From the NCBI GenBank assembly GCA_023228025.1, contig JALOCD010000002.1, forward strand, positions 50,318 through 114,317: a stretch of 64,000 nucleotides of DNA. The letters are read 5' to 3'. How positions within the stretch are numbered: the first letter of the stretch is position 1; every line of letters begins with the position of its first letter. The position numbers and the translations under genes were made by a program. Origin of the DNA: Prolixibacteraceae bacterium. Its GTDB lineage: Bacteria; Bacteroidota; Bacteroidia; Bacteroidales; Prolixibacteraceae. The notes under the pieces are model-generated. The model ran no database searches. It had not been told where the DNA came from and was given only the letters and a program-made list of their open reading frames with translations. Shown here in pieces: positions 1 to 8,830 of this stretch.

Positions 1-30
1 AGGAAGCGAAAAAATTCCCACCAATCAAAT

Positions 31-168
31 TATGAGTTAGGAGTTAGGAGTTATAAGTTATAAGTTATAAGTTATAAGTTATAAGTTATAAGTTATAAGT
101 TATGAGTTATGAGTTATGAATTTTAACAGATTAAGATAGTTGCGTCATAACTCATATCTCATAACTCA
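31..168. repeat. Heptamer tandem array with inverted partner
   Basis: About a dozen copies of a 7-base unit (ATAAGTT, drifting to ATGAGTT and AGGAGTT) run from 31 to about 119. At 146-168 the complementary form (ATAACTC / ATATCTC) follows, so the transcript could fold into a long A/U-rich hairpin just beyond the stop codon of nspC. Similar GAGTTAT arrays occur at 15381-15457 and 59860-59896. The role is unknown; a transcript-end structure or a replication-slippage array are both possible. Confidence 0.85.
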
Positions 169-170
169 CT

Positions 171-1316
171 TCAGTCCATCCTCGCTTTATAGTCCTCATA
201 CCCGAACTCTCTCAGGAAGGTAAATCCGCTCTCCTCATTCCAAATTCCGATGGAAGGATGCGCAACTCCATTGAACATGGTGGTTTTGACGATCGTGTAA
301 TGGATCATATCCTCAAACAGAATAGGATCGCCGGGTTTGAGTGGTTCATCGAACGACCAATATCCCATGTAATCGCCCGCCAGGCAAGAATTTCCGCCCA
401 TGCGGTAGGCATATTTTCCTTCAACAGCTTCCTGGTAAGCTCCCCTGATTTTGGGTTGGTAGGGCATCTCCAGACAATCGGGCATGTGGGCGGTAAATGA
501 AACATTCAGGATAGCCGTTTTAATCCCTTTGTTCTCGACCACATCCACCACCGAAGCCAGCAAAAATCCCGTTTCCCAGGCAAAAGCACTGCCCGGTTCA
601 AGGATGACCGACAGATTTGGCCACCTGGATTTAAATGCTTGAAGTACACCGACAAGATGGCTCGCATCATAGTCATTGCGGGTTATCAGATGGCCACCGC
701 CAAAATTGACCCATTTTAATTGATCCAGGAATTTTCCAAAATGCAATTCAAAAGCCTCCAGGGTCTTCTCCAAATCGTAGGAAGTCGACTCGCACAGGGT
801 ATGAAAATGAAACCCTTCGACACCTACCGGGAGTTTGTTGCCAAGTTGTTTGGCGGTGATCCCGAGCCTGGCGCCGGGAGCACAGGGATTGTACAATTCA
901 GTCGCAACTTCGGAGAATTCAGGATTGACCCTTAAGCCTACCGTGATTGCGCTTGGATGAGCCTTAACGCGATCAATAAAATGCGCCAATTGGGTCAGTG
1001 AATTGAAGGTAATGTGCGAAGAACAATCAAGCACTATCTGAAAATCTGATTCTGTAAAAGCCGGTGAATAGGTGTGCGCAAGGCAGTTCATCTCCTCGAA
1101 GGCGAGTCTGGCTTCGTTGGCCCCGCTTGCAGTTGCCCCGGTAATGTATTCCCGAACAATTGGAAAGATCTTCCACAGTGAGAACCCTTTGAAAGCCAGA
1201 ACAATCTCAACCCCAGCCTCCTGACTTACACTCCGGATCTTCTCCAGGTTATTGCGCAGCAGGGTTTCTTCGATGACGTAACAGGGGTTGGGTATTTTTG
1301 AAAAATCGATGGACAT
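171..1316 (-). CDS. nspC: Carboxynorspermidine decarboxylase
   Basis: 381 aa, full length for NspC, a PLP-dependent fold-III (alanine racemase-like) decarboxylase. It converts carboxynorspermidine or carboxyspermidine to norspermidine or spermidine in the cytoplasm. The PLP lysine is probably Lys43 in AFKGFSLWK, GGGH (206-209) and EPG (240-242) are phosphate-binding segments, and Cys311 in NSCLAGD is the conserved C-terminal catalytic cysteine. The usual partner, carboxynorspermidine dehydrogenase, is not in the window. The gene is monocistronic here, with repeat arrays on both sides. DAP decarboxylase is the nearest alternative but is longer and has a different N-terminus. Confidence 0.93.
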   Translation of the reverse strand: MSIDFSKIPNPCYVIEETLLRNNLEKIRSVSQEAGVEIVLAFKGFSLWKIFPIVREYITGATASGANEARLAFEEMNCLAHTYSPAFTESDFQIVLDCSSHITFNSLTQLAHFIDRVKAHPSAITVGLRVNPEFSEVATELYNPCAPGARLGITAKQLGNKLPVGVEGFHFHTLCESTSYDLEKTLEAFELHFGKFLDQLKWVNFGGGHLITRNDYDASHLVGVLQAFKSRWPNLSVILEPGSAFAWETGFLLASVVDVVENKGIKTAILNVSFTAHMPDCLEMPYQPKIRGAYQEAVEGKYAYRMGGNSCLAGDYMGYWSFDEPLKPGDPILFEDMIHYTIVKTTMFNGVAHPSIGIWNEESGFTFLREFGYEDYKARMD

Positions 1317-1686
1317 GTTAATTTGAAAATGTGAAATTGTGAGAATGTGAAATTGTGAAAATTAAAAATTCACCGAGAAATTCGATTTATCTTGTAATAT
1401 ACTTATATTTAAAGTAGTATAATCGGGATCTTAGTTTTCAATTTTTACCGGCAAAGATAAAACTAATTAAACAATCTCTTTCTGCCAGACGGATGGGCAT
1501 TTTTGATGCAAATCGGCAACAATGAATTGCGTTCTTTAAAATATTGCACCTTTTTTCCAAAATAAATCCTTCCCTACTTTTTTATGAGAGTGAACGACCG
1601 TAAATTTATATAGAGTTCGTGCACAAAACTTAGGCAGATCCGAAAAGCCTGAAAAAGAGTAGGATTTTATTCAATACTTTACGGTC
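1317..1686. other. Intergenic region with a nonamer-like repeat
   Basis: The first 50 bases upstream of nspC contain GAAAATGTGAAATTGTGAGA-type short repeats (about 1325-1365); the complementary pattern recurs near 59935-59970. The rest is AT-rich and presumably holds the promoter of the small-peptide cassette starting at 1687. I could not place a TAnnTTTG box with confidence; TACTTTAC at about 1675-1682 is the nearest match. No gene is visible. Confidence 0.5.
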
Positions 1687-1839
1687 ATGAAAGAGTTAGA
1701 AAAAAGTGAATTAATGGAGGTGGATGGAGGAGTATTGCCATGGTTGATAGCTGTAGGCATTGCTGCAATTGGCCAGGTGATCTCAGATTGGGATAATTTT
1801 GAAAGAGGACTTTTTGGAAAACCTTACAAAGCAAAATGA
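1687..1839 (+). CDS. Double-glycine leader peptide 1 (bacteriocin-like)
   Basis: A 50-aa ORF. Its first 15 residues, MKELEKSELMEVDGG, have the double-glycine leader pattern recognised by peptidase-containing ABC exporters (hydrophobic and acidic residues ending in GG). The predicted mature peptide has 35 residues beginning VLPWLIAVG, with a hydrophobic stretch (VLPWLIAVGIAAIGQVI) and a basic end (KPYKAK). The next gene starts one base after this stop and encodes a peptide with a closely matching 15-residue leader, the strongest evidence that both are real. No exporter is in the window. A class II two-peptide bacteriocin or a signalling peptide is inferred, not shown. Confidence 0.7.
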   Translation: MKELEKSELMEVDGGVLPWLIAVGIAAIGQVISDWDNFERGLFGKPYKAK

Positions 1840-1840
1840 A

Positions 1841-2011
1841 ATGAAAGAGTTAAACTTTGAAGAATTAAGGACAATTGAAGGCGGTGCATCTTTTGCTTAC
1901 CGTATTGGTCAACTGCTGAGAGGAGTTTTCATGTCTGCAGGAAATCCCTTTGGCTATTGCAATTTTATTTCTGGCTGTCTAATAAATGAAGAAGAAGCTA
2001 ACAAAAAATAA
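1841..2011 (+). CDS. Double-glycine leader peptide 2 (bacteriocin-like)
   Basis: A 56-aa peptide. The ATG at 1841 is chosen over an in-frame start at 1799 because it gives the leader MKELNFEELRTIEGG, which has the same length and ending as the leader of the gene before it. The predicted mature part is 41 residues (ASFAYRIGQLL...) with two cysteines in YCNFISGC that could form a disulfide, and an acidic/Lys-rich tail. The two genes are one base apart, which implies translational coupling. A hairpin follows at 2021-2055. Function as a bacteriocin pair is inferred from the leaders and the arrangement. Confidence 0.72.
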   Translation: MKELNFEELRTIEGGASFAYRIGQLLRGVFMSAGNPFGYCNFISGCLINEEEANKK

Positions 2012-2020
2012 CAAAGAATG

Positions 2021-2055
2021 TAAGAATGAGGTTAGCAAGACTAACCTCATTCTTA
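2021..2055 (+). terminator. Hairpin after the peptide pair
   Basis: A perfect 15-bp inverted repeat (TAAGAATGAGGTTAG, loop CAAGA, then its complement) starts ten bases after the stop codon of the second peptide. There is no T tract, so it may act as an RNA-stabilising or processing structure rather than a strong terminator. It separates the peptides from the small membrane protein at 2080. Confidence 0.75.
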
Positions 2056-2079
2056 GAATTTAAATTTAACAAAACTTAT

Positions 2080-2205
2080 ATGCAAGAAAAAACAAAAAAA
2101 GAACTAATCCGAATGATTACATTTTTAGTTGTATTTGTCATTTCCATATTAATATTTTCGAATTGGAATAGTATAGAGAAATTTGTCATGCAATTATTTA
2201 AATAA
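2080..2205 (+). CDS. Small one-helix membrane protein, possible immunity protein
   Basis: A 41-aa ORF: basic N-terminus (MQEKTKKELIR), one predicted transmembrane helix (about residues 12-27, MITFLVVFVISILIF), then a short aromatic/basic tail. It lies directly after the double-glycine peptides on the same strand. Single-helix proteins of this size next to class II bacteriocins are often immunity proteins, so this role is plausible by position only. I recognise no specific family. A chance ORF cannot be excluded. Confidence 0.45.
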   Translation: MQEKTKKELIRMITFLVVFVISILIFSNWNSIEKFVMQLFK

Positions 2206-2255
2206 ATTATATTTCACTGATTATCATTAGAATATAATTATTTGAATTTATAAAA

Positions 2256-2341
2256 AACCACAACGTGGTTGAATATGAATAGCCACCGGTGCAACCGGTG
2301 GAATAGGAATCAATGCCCCCCACCACAACCACAAAGTGGTT
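2256..2341. repeat. Left REP palindromes of the RAYT element
   Basis: Three small palindromes in a row: AACCAC-AAC-GTGGTT (2256-2270), CCACCGGT-GCA-ACCGGTGG (2283-2301) and AACCAC-AAA-GTGGTT (2327-2341). The segment 2269-2301 matches the complement of 2849-2881 with one mismatch, so it forms a terminal inverted repeat of about 33 bp around the transposase gene. This architecture is typical of REP sequences paired with REP-associated tyrosine transposases. Confidence 0.9.
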
Positions 2342-2358
2342 GAATTTCAATCAATAAC

Positions 2359-2805
2359 ATGAGCACATATACCCAATTAATATACCATTTCGTATATAGC
2401 ACGAAAAACAGGGACAATTCCCTTTACGCAGACCACCGAACTGATTTATACAAATATATCTGGGGAATATTGAACAATAAAAATTGTCATTTATACAGAA
2501 TCGGTGGATTATCGGATCACATCCATATTCTTACCCATGTTCATCCAACGATCGCACCGGCTACGTTAATAAAAGACATAAAATTGGCGAGTTCAGAATT
2601 TATCACAACGAATCAATTATTTCCTGATTTCACTCGGTGGCAGAGTGGATATGGGGGATTTTCCTGCTCTTTTCAAGATAAGGATAGATTAATAGAATAC
2701 ATCAAAAATCAAGAGCAACATCATATGAAGAAAACATTCAAGGAAGAGTTGATTGACTTATTGAATGAACACGGAATAGCATTTGATGAGAAATATCTGC
2801 TTTAA
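2359..2805 (+). mobile_element. REP-associated tyrosine transposase (IS200/Y1 superfamily)
   Basis: 148 aa, the usual size of a Y1 (IS200-like/RAYT) single-strand transposase. The HUH metal-binding motif is His54-Ile-His56 in SDHIHIL, and the catalytic tyrosine is probably Tyr114 in LIEYIKNQEQHH, with Gln118 and the His pair nearby. It would nick and rejoin DNA at palindromic ends. The gene is intact and lies between inverted REP palindromes at 2256-2341 and 2811-2894, its likely substrates. Such elements usually scatter REPs rather than transpose themselves. Only this copy is in the window. Confidence 0.92.
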
Positions 2806-2810
2806 AATTC

Positions 2811-2894
2811 AACCACGATGTGGTTGTGTTCCTCTTTCATTCCATTTACCACCGGTTCCACCGGTGGCTATTCATATTCAATCCTTTCAGGATT
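2811..2894. repeat. Right REP palindromes of the RAYT element
   Basis: AACCAC-GAT-GTGGTT (2811-2825), CCACCGGT-TCC-ACCGGTGG (2849-2867) and AATCCT-TTC-AGGATT (2880-2894). The CCACCGGT palindrome plus the adjoining GGCTATTCATATTC is the inverted copy of the left end. The 3-base loops vary while the stems are conserved, which suggests selection for the fold. Confidence 0.88.
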
Positions 2895-3062
2895 ACGAGG
2901 AAAATTCACACCTGATTGTGAAGGTGATAATTAGATACATTTTAAGCATTATTTGACGTTCCATGGTGCTTTTAAATCCGATCATCCCCACTTAGACTAT
3001 GGTCAGAAACCGATTCACTTCAAACATTGCAAATCCGTCAAACATTTCAAACCATTTCCTGC

Positions 3063-3353
3063 CTATTTGAGCACAATCGTCTTCACAATCACCCTCCCGG
3101 CATGATCGTTTATGGCACGGATAATGTCGTTGCGCATCATGAATAGTTCGTTGCGGACGATGGATGAGCTGAGGTTAACATACAGCGTCTCATTTTTTAT
3201 GTAAATGGATATTGTGGCCCGGGCAATGGGTTTGCCGATGATAAACTCCCAGGAGATAACAGCATCGACCTCTGCAACCTTTCGGTCATATTTCGACTCT
3301 TTCAGAAAGCTCTTGATGGCGCTCCCAATTGAATGGATCTCGCTTCTTCTCAT
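3063..3353 (-). CDS. DUF721 (DciA-like) protein
   Basis: 96 aa, a full-length DUF721 domain. This family includes DciA, the loader of the replicative helicase in bacteria lacking DnaC. The conserved end NELFMMRNDIIRAINDHAGR is recognisable. Its ATG overlaps the recF stop codon (ATGA), so it is translationally coupled behind recF, a common Bacteroidota arrangement that fits a role in replication or repair. The sequence does not show its precise role here. Confidence 0.85.
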   Translation of the reverse strand: MRRSEIHSIGSAIKSFLKESKYDRKVAEVDAVISWEFIIGKPIARATISIYIKNETLYVNLSSSIVRNELFMMRNDIIRAINDHAGRVIVKTIVLK

Positions 3354-4468
3354 CTTTTTTCCATGATTAAGCTGATTGTTCCCTTGTCCACCACAAAAAT
3401 CCTGAAATCATCACCTCCAGCTTCCCTAAGGATCCCGTCCAGATGTTCCCGATTGGTGTCTGTGATGAAGATCTGACCGAAATGATCATCTGCAACCAAT
3501 TTTACGATCTCTTCTACCCTTCCGCTGTCGAGCTTGTCGAAAATATCGTCCAGCAGCAGGATGGGCTTGATGCTGTTAAGCGAGCGGATAAAATCGAACT
3601 GAGCAAATTTGAGCGCGATCAGATAGGTCTTATTTTGACCCTGCGAACCCAGTCGTTTGATGGGATAGCCTCCCAGCTTTAATTCGAGGTCATCCTTGTG
3701 AATACCGCACGTTGTAAACTGAACGATCCGGTCCCTGGTAAAAGACTCTTTCAACAAAACTTCAAACGTCTGGTCATTGAGTTGTGATCCATACTCTAAC
3801 GAAACGGTCTCATTTCCACCCGATATCAGGGTGTAATACTTTTGAAATACAGGTAGCAACTCGTGCAGGAACTGTCCTCTTTTGATATGGATTTTCCTCC
3901 CCAAAAACAAAAGTTGTTCATCCCAAATTGAGAAAATGTCCTGATCAATCGCCGGTTGTCCGGCATAATTTTTGAGAACCGTGTTCCTCTGCTGCAGCAC
4001 ACGGTTGTACTTGACCAGCCAATCCAGGTAGGTCCTGTCGTATTGTGAGATAACGCTGTCCATAAACCGCCGCCGCTCCTCACTCCCTCCCTGAATCAGT
4101 ACAGAATCTGCAGGTGATATCATCACCAGGGGCAATAACCCAATATGGTCTGAAAATCGTTCGTACTCCTTCTTGTTACGGCGAATTTTCTTCTTTTGTC
4201 CGTTTTTGTAACCACAATGGATCTCCTCCTTGACGCTGTTAAGCTCATATTTTCCCTGAAGGGCGAAAAAATCCTCCAAATGTCTGATATTTTGAGAGTC
4301 CGGATTGTTGAAATAGCTTTTACAGAATGACAAATAGTAGATGGCGTCGAGCAGATTGGTTTTGCCAACGCCATTGTTCCCGATGAAACAGTTCACTTTT
4401 CTGGAGAAAGTCAGGGTTGCCTCTCCAAAATTCTTATAGTTCATGACCGAAAGCTCCCTGATAAACAT
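3350..4468 (-). CDS. recF: DNA replication/repair protein RecF
   Basis: 372 aa from the ATG at 4468. A longer reading to 4606 adds 46 residues of unrelated sequence, and RecF proteins start with a MxIxxLxxxNYKN motif as here (MFIRELSVMNYKNF). It is an SMC-like ATPase that binds gapped DNA and helps load RecA with RecO and RecR. Walker A is GNNGVGKTN, the signature is LGSQGQNKT and Walker B is PILLLDDIFDKLD. It forms an operon with the downstream DUF721 gene. Confidence 0.95.
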   Translation of the reverse strand: MFIRELSVMNYKNFGEATLTFSRKVNCFIGNNGVGKTNLLDAIYYLSFCKSYFNNPDSQNIRHLEDFFALQGKYELNSVKEEIHCGYKNGQKKKIRRNKKEYERFSDHIGLLPLVMISPADSVLIQGGSEERRRFMDSVISQYDRTYLDWLVKYNRVLQQRNTVLKNYAGQPAIDQDIFSIWDEQLLFLGRKIHIKRGQFLHELLPVFQKYYTLISGGNETVSLEYGSQLNDQTFEVLLKESFTRDRIVQFTTCGIHKDDLELKLGGYPIKRLGSQGQNKTYLIALKFAQFDFIRSLNSIKPILLLDDIFDKLDSGRVEEIVKLVADDHFGQIFITDTNREHLDGILREAGGDDFRIFVVDKGTISLIMEKR

Positions 4469-4610
4469 GGTGGCAGATTTTTGAATTACAAATCTAAACT
4501 TTTTAGATAAGCTTTTGGATAGGCCCGGCAGCTTGTTACGAACAATAAATAGATGTTCCACCTCATATCTGTTGAAAACCACAAATTCACACCTTATATT
4601 TTTCAAATTG

Positions 4611-4642
4611 TTGCGCTCGTTTGTGAAAAACGATTATTTTTG
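4611..4642 (+). promoter_or_regulatory. Bacteroidota-type promoter of the TPR gene
   Basis: A -7 box TATTTTTG (4635-4642) with TTG at 4611-4613, 21 bp upstream, matches the Bacteroidota primary-sigma pattern. It lies about 40 bases before the ATG at 4685 and diverges from recF. Confidence 0.6.
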
Positions 4643-4684
4643 CACACGCATACAAAAAAGCATCCATTTTAAGAAAACCAAGTT

Positions 4685-5371
4685 ATGAGCAAAGAGACCA
4701 AGGCACAGGCCAATGAGAATCTAAAGGAAGTTGAACACGCATTGACTACCGCCGAATATTTTTTCGAGAAAAATGCGAAAATTATCTCCGTCATTTTTGG
4801 GACAGCTGTCGTAATTGCCTTGTTGTTGCTCGCAACACACCGTTTTTACACCATTCCGCGTGAGAACAAAGCCAAGGAGCAAATTTTTACTGCGGAACAA
4901 TATTTCGAGAAAGACTCTTTCAATCTTGCATTGAATGGTGATGGCAACTACCCTGGTGTTCTTGATATCATCGACAATTATGGCCGTACCACAGCAGGTA
5001 ATCTTGCAAGATATTATGCCGGTATCTCCTATCTGCATATTGGTAAATACAAAGAGGCCATCAGTTATCTTGAAGATTTCAAGACAGACGACCTGCTGCT
5101 GAAACCAGTCGCTACGGGCGCCATCGGAGATGCTTATGCGGAACTTGGGAACAAGGAAAAAGCAGTTAAATACTATGCAGAAGCAGCTGGGGTAAAAGCC
5201 AATAATTTCACCACACCAATTTATCTTCTGAAGGAGGGTAGAATGTACGAACAATTGGGCAACAAAGAATTGGCGCTGGCAAGATACCAAACCATCAAAG
5301 ACAAATATGGCGATTCCAACGAAGGCAGAATGGTCGATAAATACATTGCCCGCCTAACCGGGGCAAACTAA
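4685..5371 (+). CDS. Membrane-anchored tetratricopeptide repeat protein
   Basis: 228 aa. A short charged cytoplasmic N-terminus is followed by one transmembrane helix (about residues 33-52) and then helical TPR-like repeats (about 65-225, for example ARYYAGISYLHIGKYKEAIS). The layout resembles YfgM-type periplasmic TPR proteins that assist envelope protein folding, but orthology is not certain. It is monocistronic, with its own promoter and a strong terminator. Confidence 0.8.
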   Translation: MSKETKAQANENLKEVEHALTTAEYFFEKNAKIISVIFGTAVVIALLLLATHRFYTIPRENKAKEQIFTAEQYFEKDSFNLALNGDGNYPGVLDIIDNYGRTTAGNLARYYAGISYLHIGKYKEAISYLEDFKTDDLLLKPVATGAIGDAYAELGNKEKAVKYYAEAAGVKANNFTTPIYLLKEGRMYEQLGNKELALARYQTIKDKYGDSNEGRMVDKYIARLTGAN

Positions 5372-5396
5372 AAATATAACACAAATATAAAACAAG

Positions 5397-5424
5397 CCTT
5401 CCTGATCCAGGGAGGTTTTTTTTT
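5397..5424 (+). terminator. Rho-independent terminator
   Basis: An 8-bp stem (CCTTCCTG / CAGGGAGG, one G-T pair) with loop ATC is followed by nine T. It ends the TPR gene and lies only 12 bases before the next ATG. Confidence 0.92.
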
Positions 5425-5435
5425 ATATTTGTGAT

Positions 5436-5987
5436 ATGAAAACTTCTATTCTGATCCATCTGGCTACCGGCTTTGAAGAAACGGAAGCTGTAACCATTAT
5501 CGATGTGCTCAGGAGGGCTTTCCTTGACGTCGCGATCATTTCGATCACTGACTCATTGAAAGTCACAGGAGCACACAACATCACCATCGAAGCTGATCAG
5601 CTCTATGATGAGGCCAACTACGAAAATGCGACCATGATCATTCTTCCCGGAGGCATGCCTGGAACGACCAACTTACTGAATCACCCGGGACTCACAGGCC
5701 AGCTAAAAAAATTCTATGAAGAAAAAAGGTTCATTGCCGCTATCTGCGCAGCCCCTATGATCTTGGGGTCACTGGGGTTTCTTCAAAACCGAAAAGCAGT
5801 ATGCTATCCGGGATTTGAATCCAAACTAACCGGGGCCAATGTTTTATTCACCCCTTTCGCAGTGGATGAACATGTGATCACCGGACGAGGTGTGGGCACG
5901 GCCCTTGACTTTTCCCTCGAAATTGTAAAGTTACTGAAGGGGGAACATCCTGCGTCGGAACTTAGGTCTGCACTCGTAATACCGTGA
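5436..5987 (+). CDS. DJ-1/PfpI family protein (YajL/ThiJ type)
   Basis: 183 aa, full length for the DJ-1 subfamily, whose members act as glyoxalase III or protein/nucleotide deglycases and oxidative-stress proteins in the cytoplasm. The nucleophile-elbow cysteine is Cys104 in AAICAAPMIL, with the partner glutamate in GFEETEAV near the N-terminus and His126-type residues replaced by the usual GVGTALDFSL segment. The stop overlaps the GTG start of the next gene. The exact substrate cannot be told from sequence. Confidence 0.9.
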   Translation: MKTSILIHLATGFEETEAVTIIDVLRRAFLDVAIISITDSLKVTGAHNITIEADQLYDEANYENATMIILPGGMPGTTNLLNHPGLTGQLKKFYEEKRFIAAICAAPMILGSLGFLQNRKAVCYPGFESKLTGANVLFTPFAVDEHVITGRGVGTALDFSLEIVKLLKGEHPASELRSALVIP

Positions 5988-6229
5988 ATATTTTAGTTCC
6001 TTTGCGAAAAAACTACATGCTCAATTGGATAAACAAAAAACGTATCAGCGTAATTTTTCTTTGCCTGGGTGGTTTAAGCGGATTTCTTTACTGGAGATTT
6101 GTTGGCTGTAGCACAGGGAACTGCCCGATTACCTCACATTGGTATGCAAGTACCCTTTATGGAATGCTTCTGGGATGGTTGGTGGGTGATTTGATTGCCT
6201 CCTTTCAAAAGGTCAAACCAAAAGAATAG
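5984..6229 (+). CDS. DUF6132 small membrane protein
   Basis: 81 aa from a GTG overlapping the previous stop; the ATG at 6017 would give 70 aa and may be the true start. It has two predicted membrane segments (around FLCLGGLSGFLYWRFVG and LYGMLLGWLVGDLIA) joined by a conserved CSTGNCPITS loop with two cysteines, typical of DUF6132. Function is unknown; related proteins often sit beside rhodanese-like genes, but none is present here. Confidence 0.75.
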   Translation: MNILVPLRKNYMLNWINKKRISVIFLCLGGLSGFLYWRFVGCSTGNCPITSHWYASTLYGMLLGWLVGDLIASFQKVKPKE

Positions 6230-7555
6230 TCAATCAAGTTTCAATACCAAAATATTCCTCGTTTGGTGCGTGATTTTGTACCTGTCGTCGACTCGTATGC
6301 CCACAATCCACACGATCTCTTCCCCGTTGGCCAGTATCCAGCATTGCTCCTTTTGAGGCAAACTGAACTTTTCGTCCACAAAAAAATCACTCAGCTTTTT
6401 CATTCCCTGCATTCCCAAGGGTTGAAAATAGTCGCCCTTCTGCCATTTGCGCAGGATAAGCGGGAATTGCAGCAGGTCTTTGTCAAGGGTTGCGATCAGA
6501 GGAGAGGTATTCCAATGAAATGACTTGGTCCTTTCAAGGGTAGAAATAGAAAGCTTAACAGGAACCTCTATTCCAGACACAGTCTCATCAAGGTAAAATC
6601 TGGCTGATGTCTCTTCGCTTAATTTCCGGATGATAATCGCCTCCCGATCAAGTACAGCGCGGTGCGACGGCGAAAAAAACTGCTTTCCTGCCTGTCCGTC
6701 AATCGCTTTCACAATCTCTTCCACCACTTCACTGTTGAAATGAAATGGCCTGAGCAATTCAAACAGATAAGTTGAAAGAGGACTTAAAATTCTCAGTTCA
6801 GCGAGCAAAATTTCGGCTTCACCATTCGCTTTCCTCCTGACAGTCAACTCTCTTACTCTTTCAATCGCTTGGTTGTAGATCGTGGATGTCTCTCTCAAAT
6901 GACCGATTGTATTTTCCATACTCTCTCTGAATGAAGGATTTAACTCCTCCATGAGCGGTAAAACCATCTTACGGATTTTGTTACGCTGGAAATCAGTCAG
7001 GGCATTGGAACTGTCCTCCCTGTAATGCAGCTTATGTCCAGCGGCATAGGTTTCAATCTCTCTCCTTGAGCATAACAGCAGGGGCCTTACCACCTTCCCA
7101 TTGACCAATTTCATTCCGGTTAATCCTGAAATTCCGGTTCCTCTGGCCAGGTTCAGGAAAAAAGTTTCTATCTGGTCATCCCGATGATGCGCAACGACAA
7201 TCCAATCGAAATGGTGAGTCCGCCGAACCTCTTCGAACCAATCATACCGCAAATCCCTTGCGGCCATTTCAATAGATTTACCATTTTCATTGGCATATTC
7301 TTTTGTATCAAATGTTTTGCAAAAAAAAGGTTTACCATAGCTCTCACTGAGCTCTTTTACAAAGTGTTCATCCTGGTCAGACTCCGCCCCTCTAAGTTGA
7401 AAATTGCAATGAGCTACCGCGAATGCCAATCCGGCACGGTTGAGCAAATCAATAAGCACCACTGAATCAATACCTCCGCTCACTCCCACCAAGAGTGTAT
7501 CATTTGGCGAGAAAAGCTGATTAGATTCAATGTATTTGATAAATCGATCAACCAT
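6230..7555 (-). CDS. tilS: tRNA(Ile)-lysidine synthetase
   Basis: 441 aa, full length. TilS adds lysine to C34 of the CAU-anticodon tRNA-Ile, changing both codon reading and charging. The PP-loop motif SGGIDS is at residues 26-31 in the N-terminal ATP-pyrophosphatase domain, with VAHHRDDQIET further on. A TilS C-terminal domain is visible near the end (RKWQKGDYFQPLGMQGMKKL). It is convergent with the DUF6132 gene, with no spacer, and is followed upstream by pepT in the same orientation, 26 bp apart. Confidence 0.95.
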   Translation of the reverse strand: MVDRFIKYIESNQLFSPNDTLLVGVSGGIDSVVLIDLLNRAGLAFAVAHCNFQLRGAESDQDEHFVKELSESYGKPFFCKTFDTKEYANENGKSIEMAARDLRYDWFEEVRRTHHFDWIVVAHHRDDQIETFFLNLARGTGISGLTGMKLVNGKVVRPLLLCSRREIETYAAGHKLHYREDSSNALTDFQRNKIRKMVLPLMEELNPSFRESMENTIGHLRETSTIYNQAIERVRELTVRRKANGEAEILLAELRILSPLSTYLFELLRPFHFNSEVVEEIVKAIDGQAGKQFFSPSHRAVLDREAIIIRKLSEETSARFYLDETVSGIEVPVKLSISTLERTKSFHWNTSPLIATLDKDLLQFPLILRKWQKGDYFQPLGMQGMKKLSDFFVDEKFSLPQKEQCWILANGEEIVWIVGIRVDDRYKITHQTRNILVLKLD

Positions 7556-7581
7556 TTTATGTTGAGTTAAGCAATGATTAC

Positions 7582-8811
7582 TCAGAGTCCTGCAACCCTG
7601 GAAATAATGGCAACAATTACCCTGCAGGCACTTTCCATTGATTTGGTGGGGATGAATTCAAATTCCCCGTGAAAATTGTGACCACCCCCAAAAATATTTG
7701 GACAAGGCAGGCCCATGTATGAGAGTCGTGAACCATCAGTACCTCCTCTGACCGGAACCACTTTTGGTTCAATGTTGCAGGAAAGCATCGCCTCTTTCGC
7801 CAGTTCAACAATATAAAACTGAGGATCGATCATCTCCTTCATGTTGTAGTACTGGTCTTTAATAGCAATTTCGACGACTGTTTCGTGATATTCAGTGTTC
7901 AATTCCTGCACCATCCGTTCAAGATTTAATTTCCTCCGTTCAAAATTAGGCTTGTCAAAATCACGGATAATGAATTCCAGTTCTGTCTTGTCGACCTGTC
8001 CCACAAACTTTACCAAATGATAGAAACCTTCATAATTTTCAGTGTGTTCGGGTACTTCGCCGACTGGAAGGTTTGCGATGAATTTGTTCGCCAGCAACAT
8101 TGAATTCCTCATTTTATCTTTGGCCGAACCCGGATGAACATTGACTCCGTGAAATATAAGGTGGGCTGAAGCTGCATTGAAATTTTCGAATTGCAGCTCA
8201 CCAAGCTCGCCTCCATCCATGGTATACGCGAAATCGGCCCCGAAATTTGGCACATAAAAATGGTTGGCCCCTCTGCCAATCTCCTCATCTGGAGTGAAGG
8301 CAATCCGCACTTTCCCGTGTTTGATTTCGGGATGTGCCAAAAGATACTCCATGGCTGTTACTATTTCGGCCAAACCGGCTTTGTCATCGGCGCCGAGCAA
8401 TGTCGTTCCGTCTGTCACAATGAGTTGCTCTCCTTTGTATTTGAGAATTTCAGGAAAGCGCCTGGTAGAAAGAACCACATTCTTTTCAGCATTGAGCAGA
8501 ATATCATTTCCATCGAAACAATCAATCAACCTGGGACGGACATTCCGCCCGGAACAATCCGGACTGGTATCCATGTGGGCAACGAAGCCGACCACCGGCA
8601 CTTCGGCATCGCAATTGGCCGGGAGAGTGGCCATGACATATCCATTCCAGTCAACCTCCACATCCGACAACCCATTCCGGATCAACTCTTCAGCCAGCAT
8701 CTTCCCAAAAACCAACTGACCTTCCGTACTCGGACAAGTAGTGCTGTTGTTATCGGATTGGGTATTGTACCCTACATATTTAAGAAACCGGTCGACTACC
8801 TTTTTTTTCAT
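7582..8811 (-). CDS. pepT: Peptidase T (tripeptide aminopeptidase)
   Basis: 409 aa, full length for the M20B family. It removes the N-terminal residue from tripeptides in the cytoplasm using two zinc ions. Visible metal and catalytic residues are His79 and Asp81 (VAHMDTSPD), the Asp of LLGADDKAG, and the Glu pair of TPDEEIGRG. It is probably co-transcribed with tilS downstream. A MITE-like repeat lies immediately upstream at 8831-9091, so its promoter must be inside or beyond that element. Confidence 0.95.
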   Translation of the reverse strand: MKKKVVDRFLKYVGYNTQSDNNSTTCPSTEGQLVFGKMLAEELIRNGLSDVEVDWNGYVMATLPANCDAEVPVVGFVAHMDTSPDCSGRNVRPRLIDCFDGNDILLNAEKNVVLSTRRFPEILKYKGEQLIVTDGTTLLGADDKAGLAEIVTAMEYLLAHPEIKHGKVRIAFTPDEEIGRGANHFYVPNFGADFAYTMDGGELGELQFENFNAASAHLIFHGVNVHPGSAKDKMRNSMLLANKFIANLPVGEVPEHTENYEGFYHLVKFVGQVDKTELEFIIRDFDKPNFERRKLNLERMVQELNTEYHETVVEIAIKDQYYNMKEMIDPQFYIVELAKEAMLSCNIEPKVVPVRGGTDGSRLSYMGLPCPNIFGGGHNFHGEFEFIPTKSMESACRVIVAIISRVAGL

Positions 8812-8830
8812 CTAATCGTTTAAATAACTT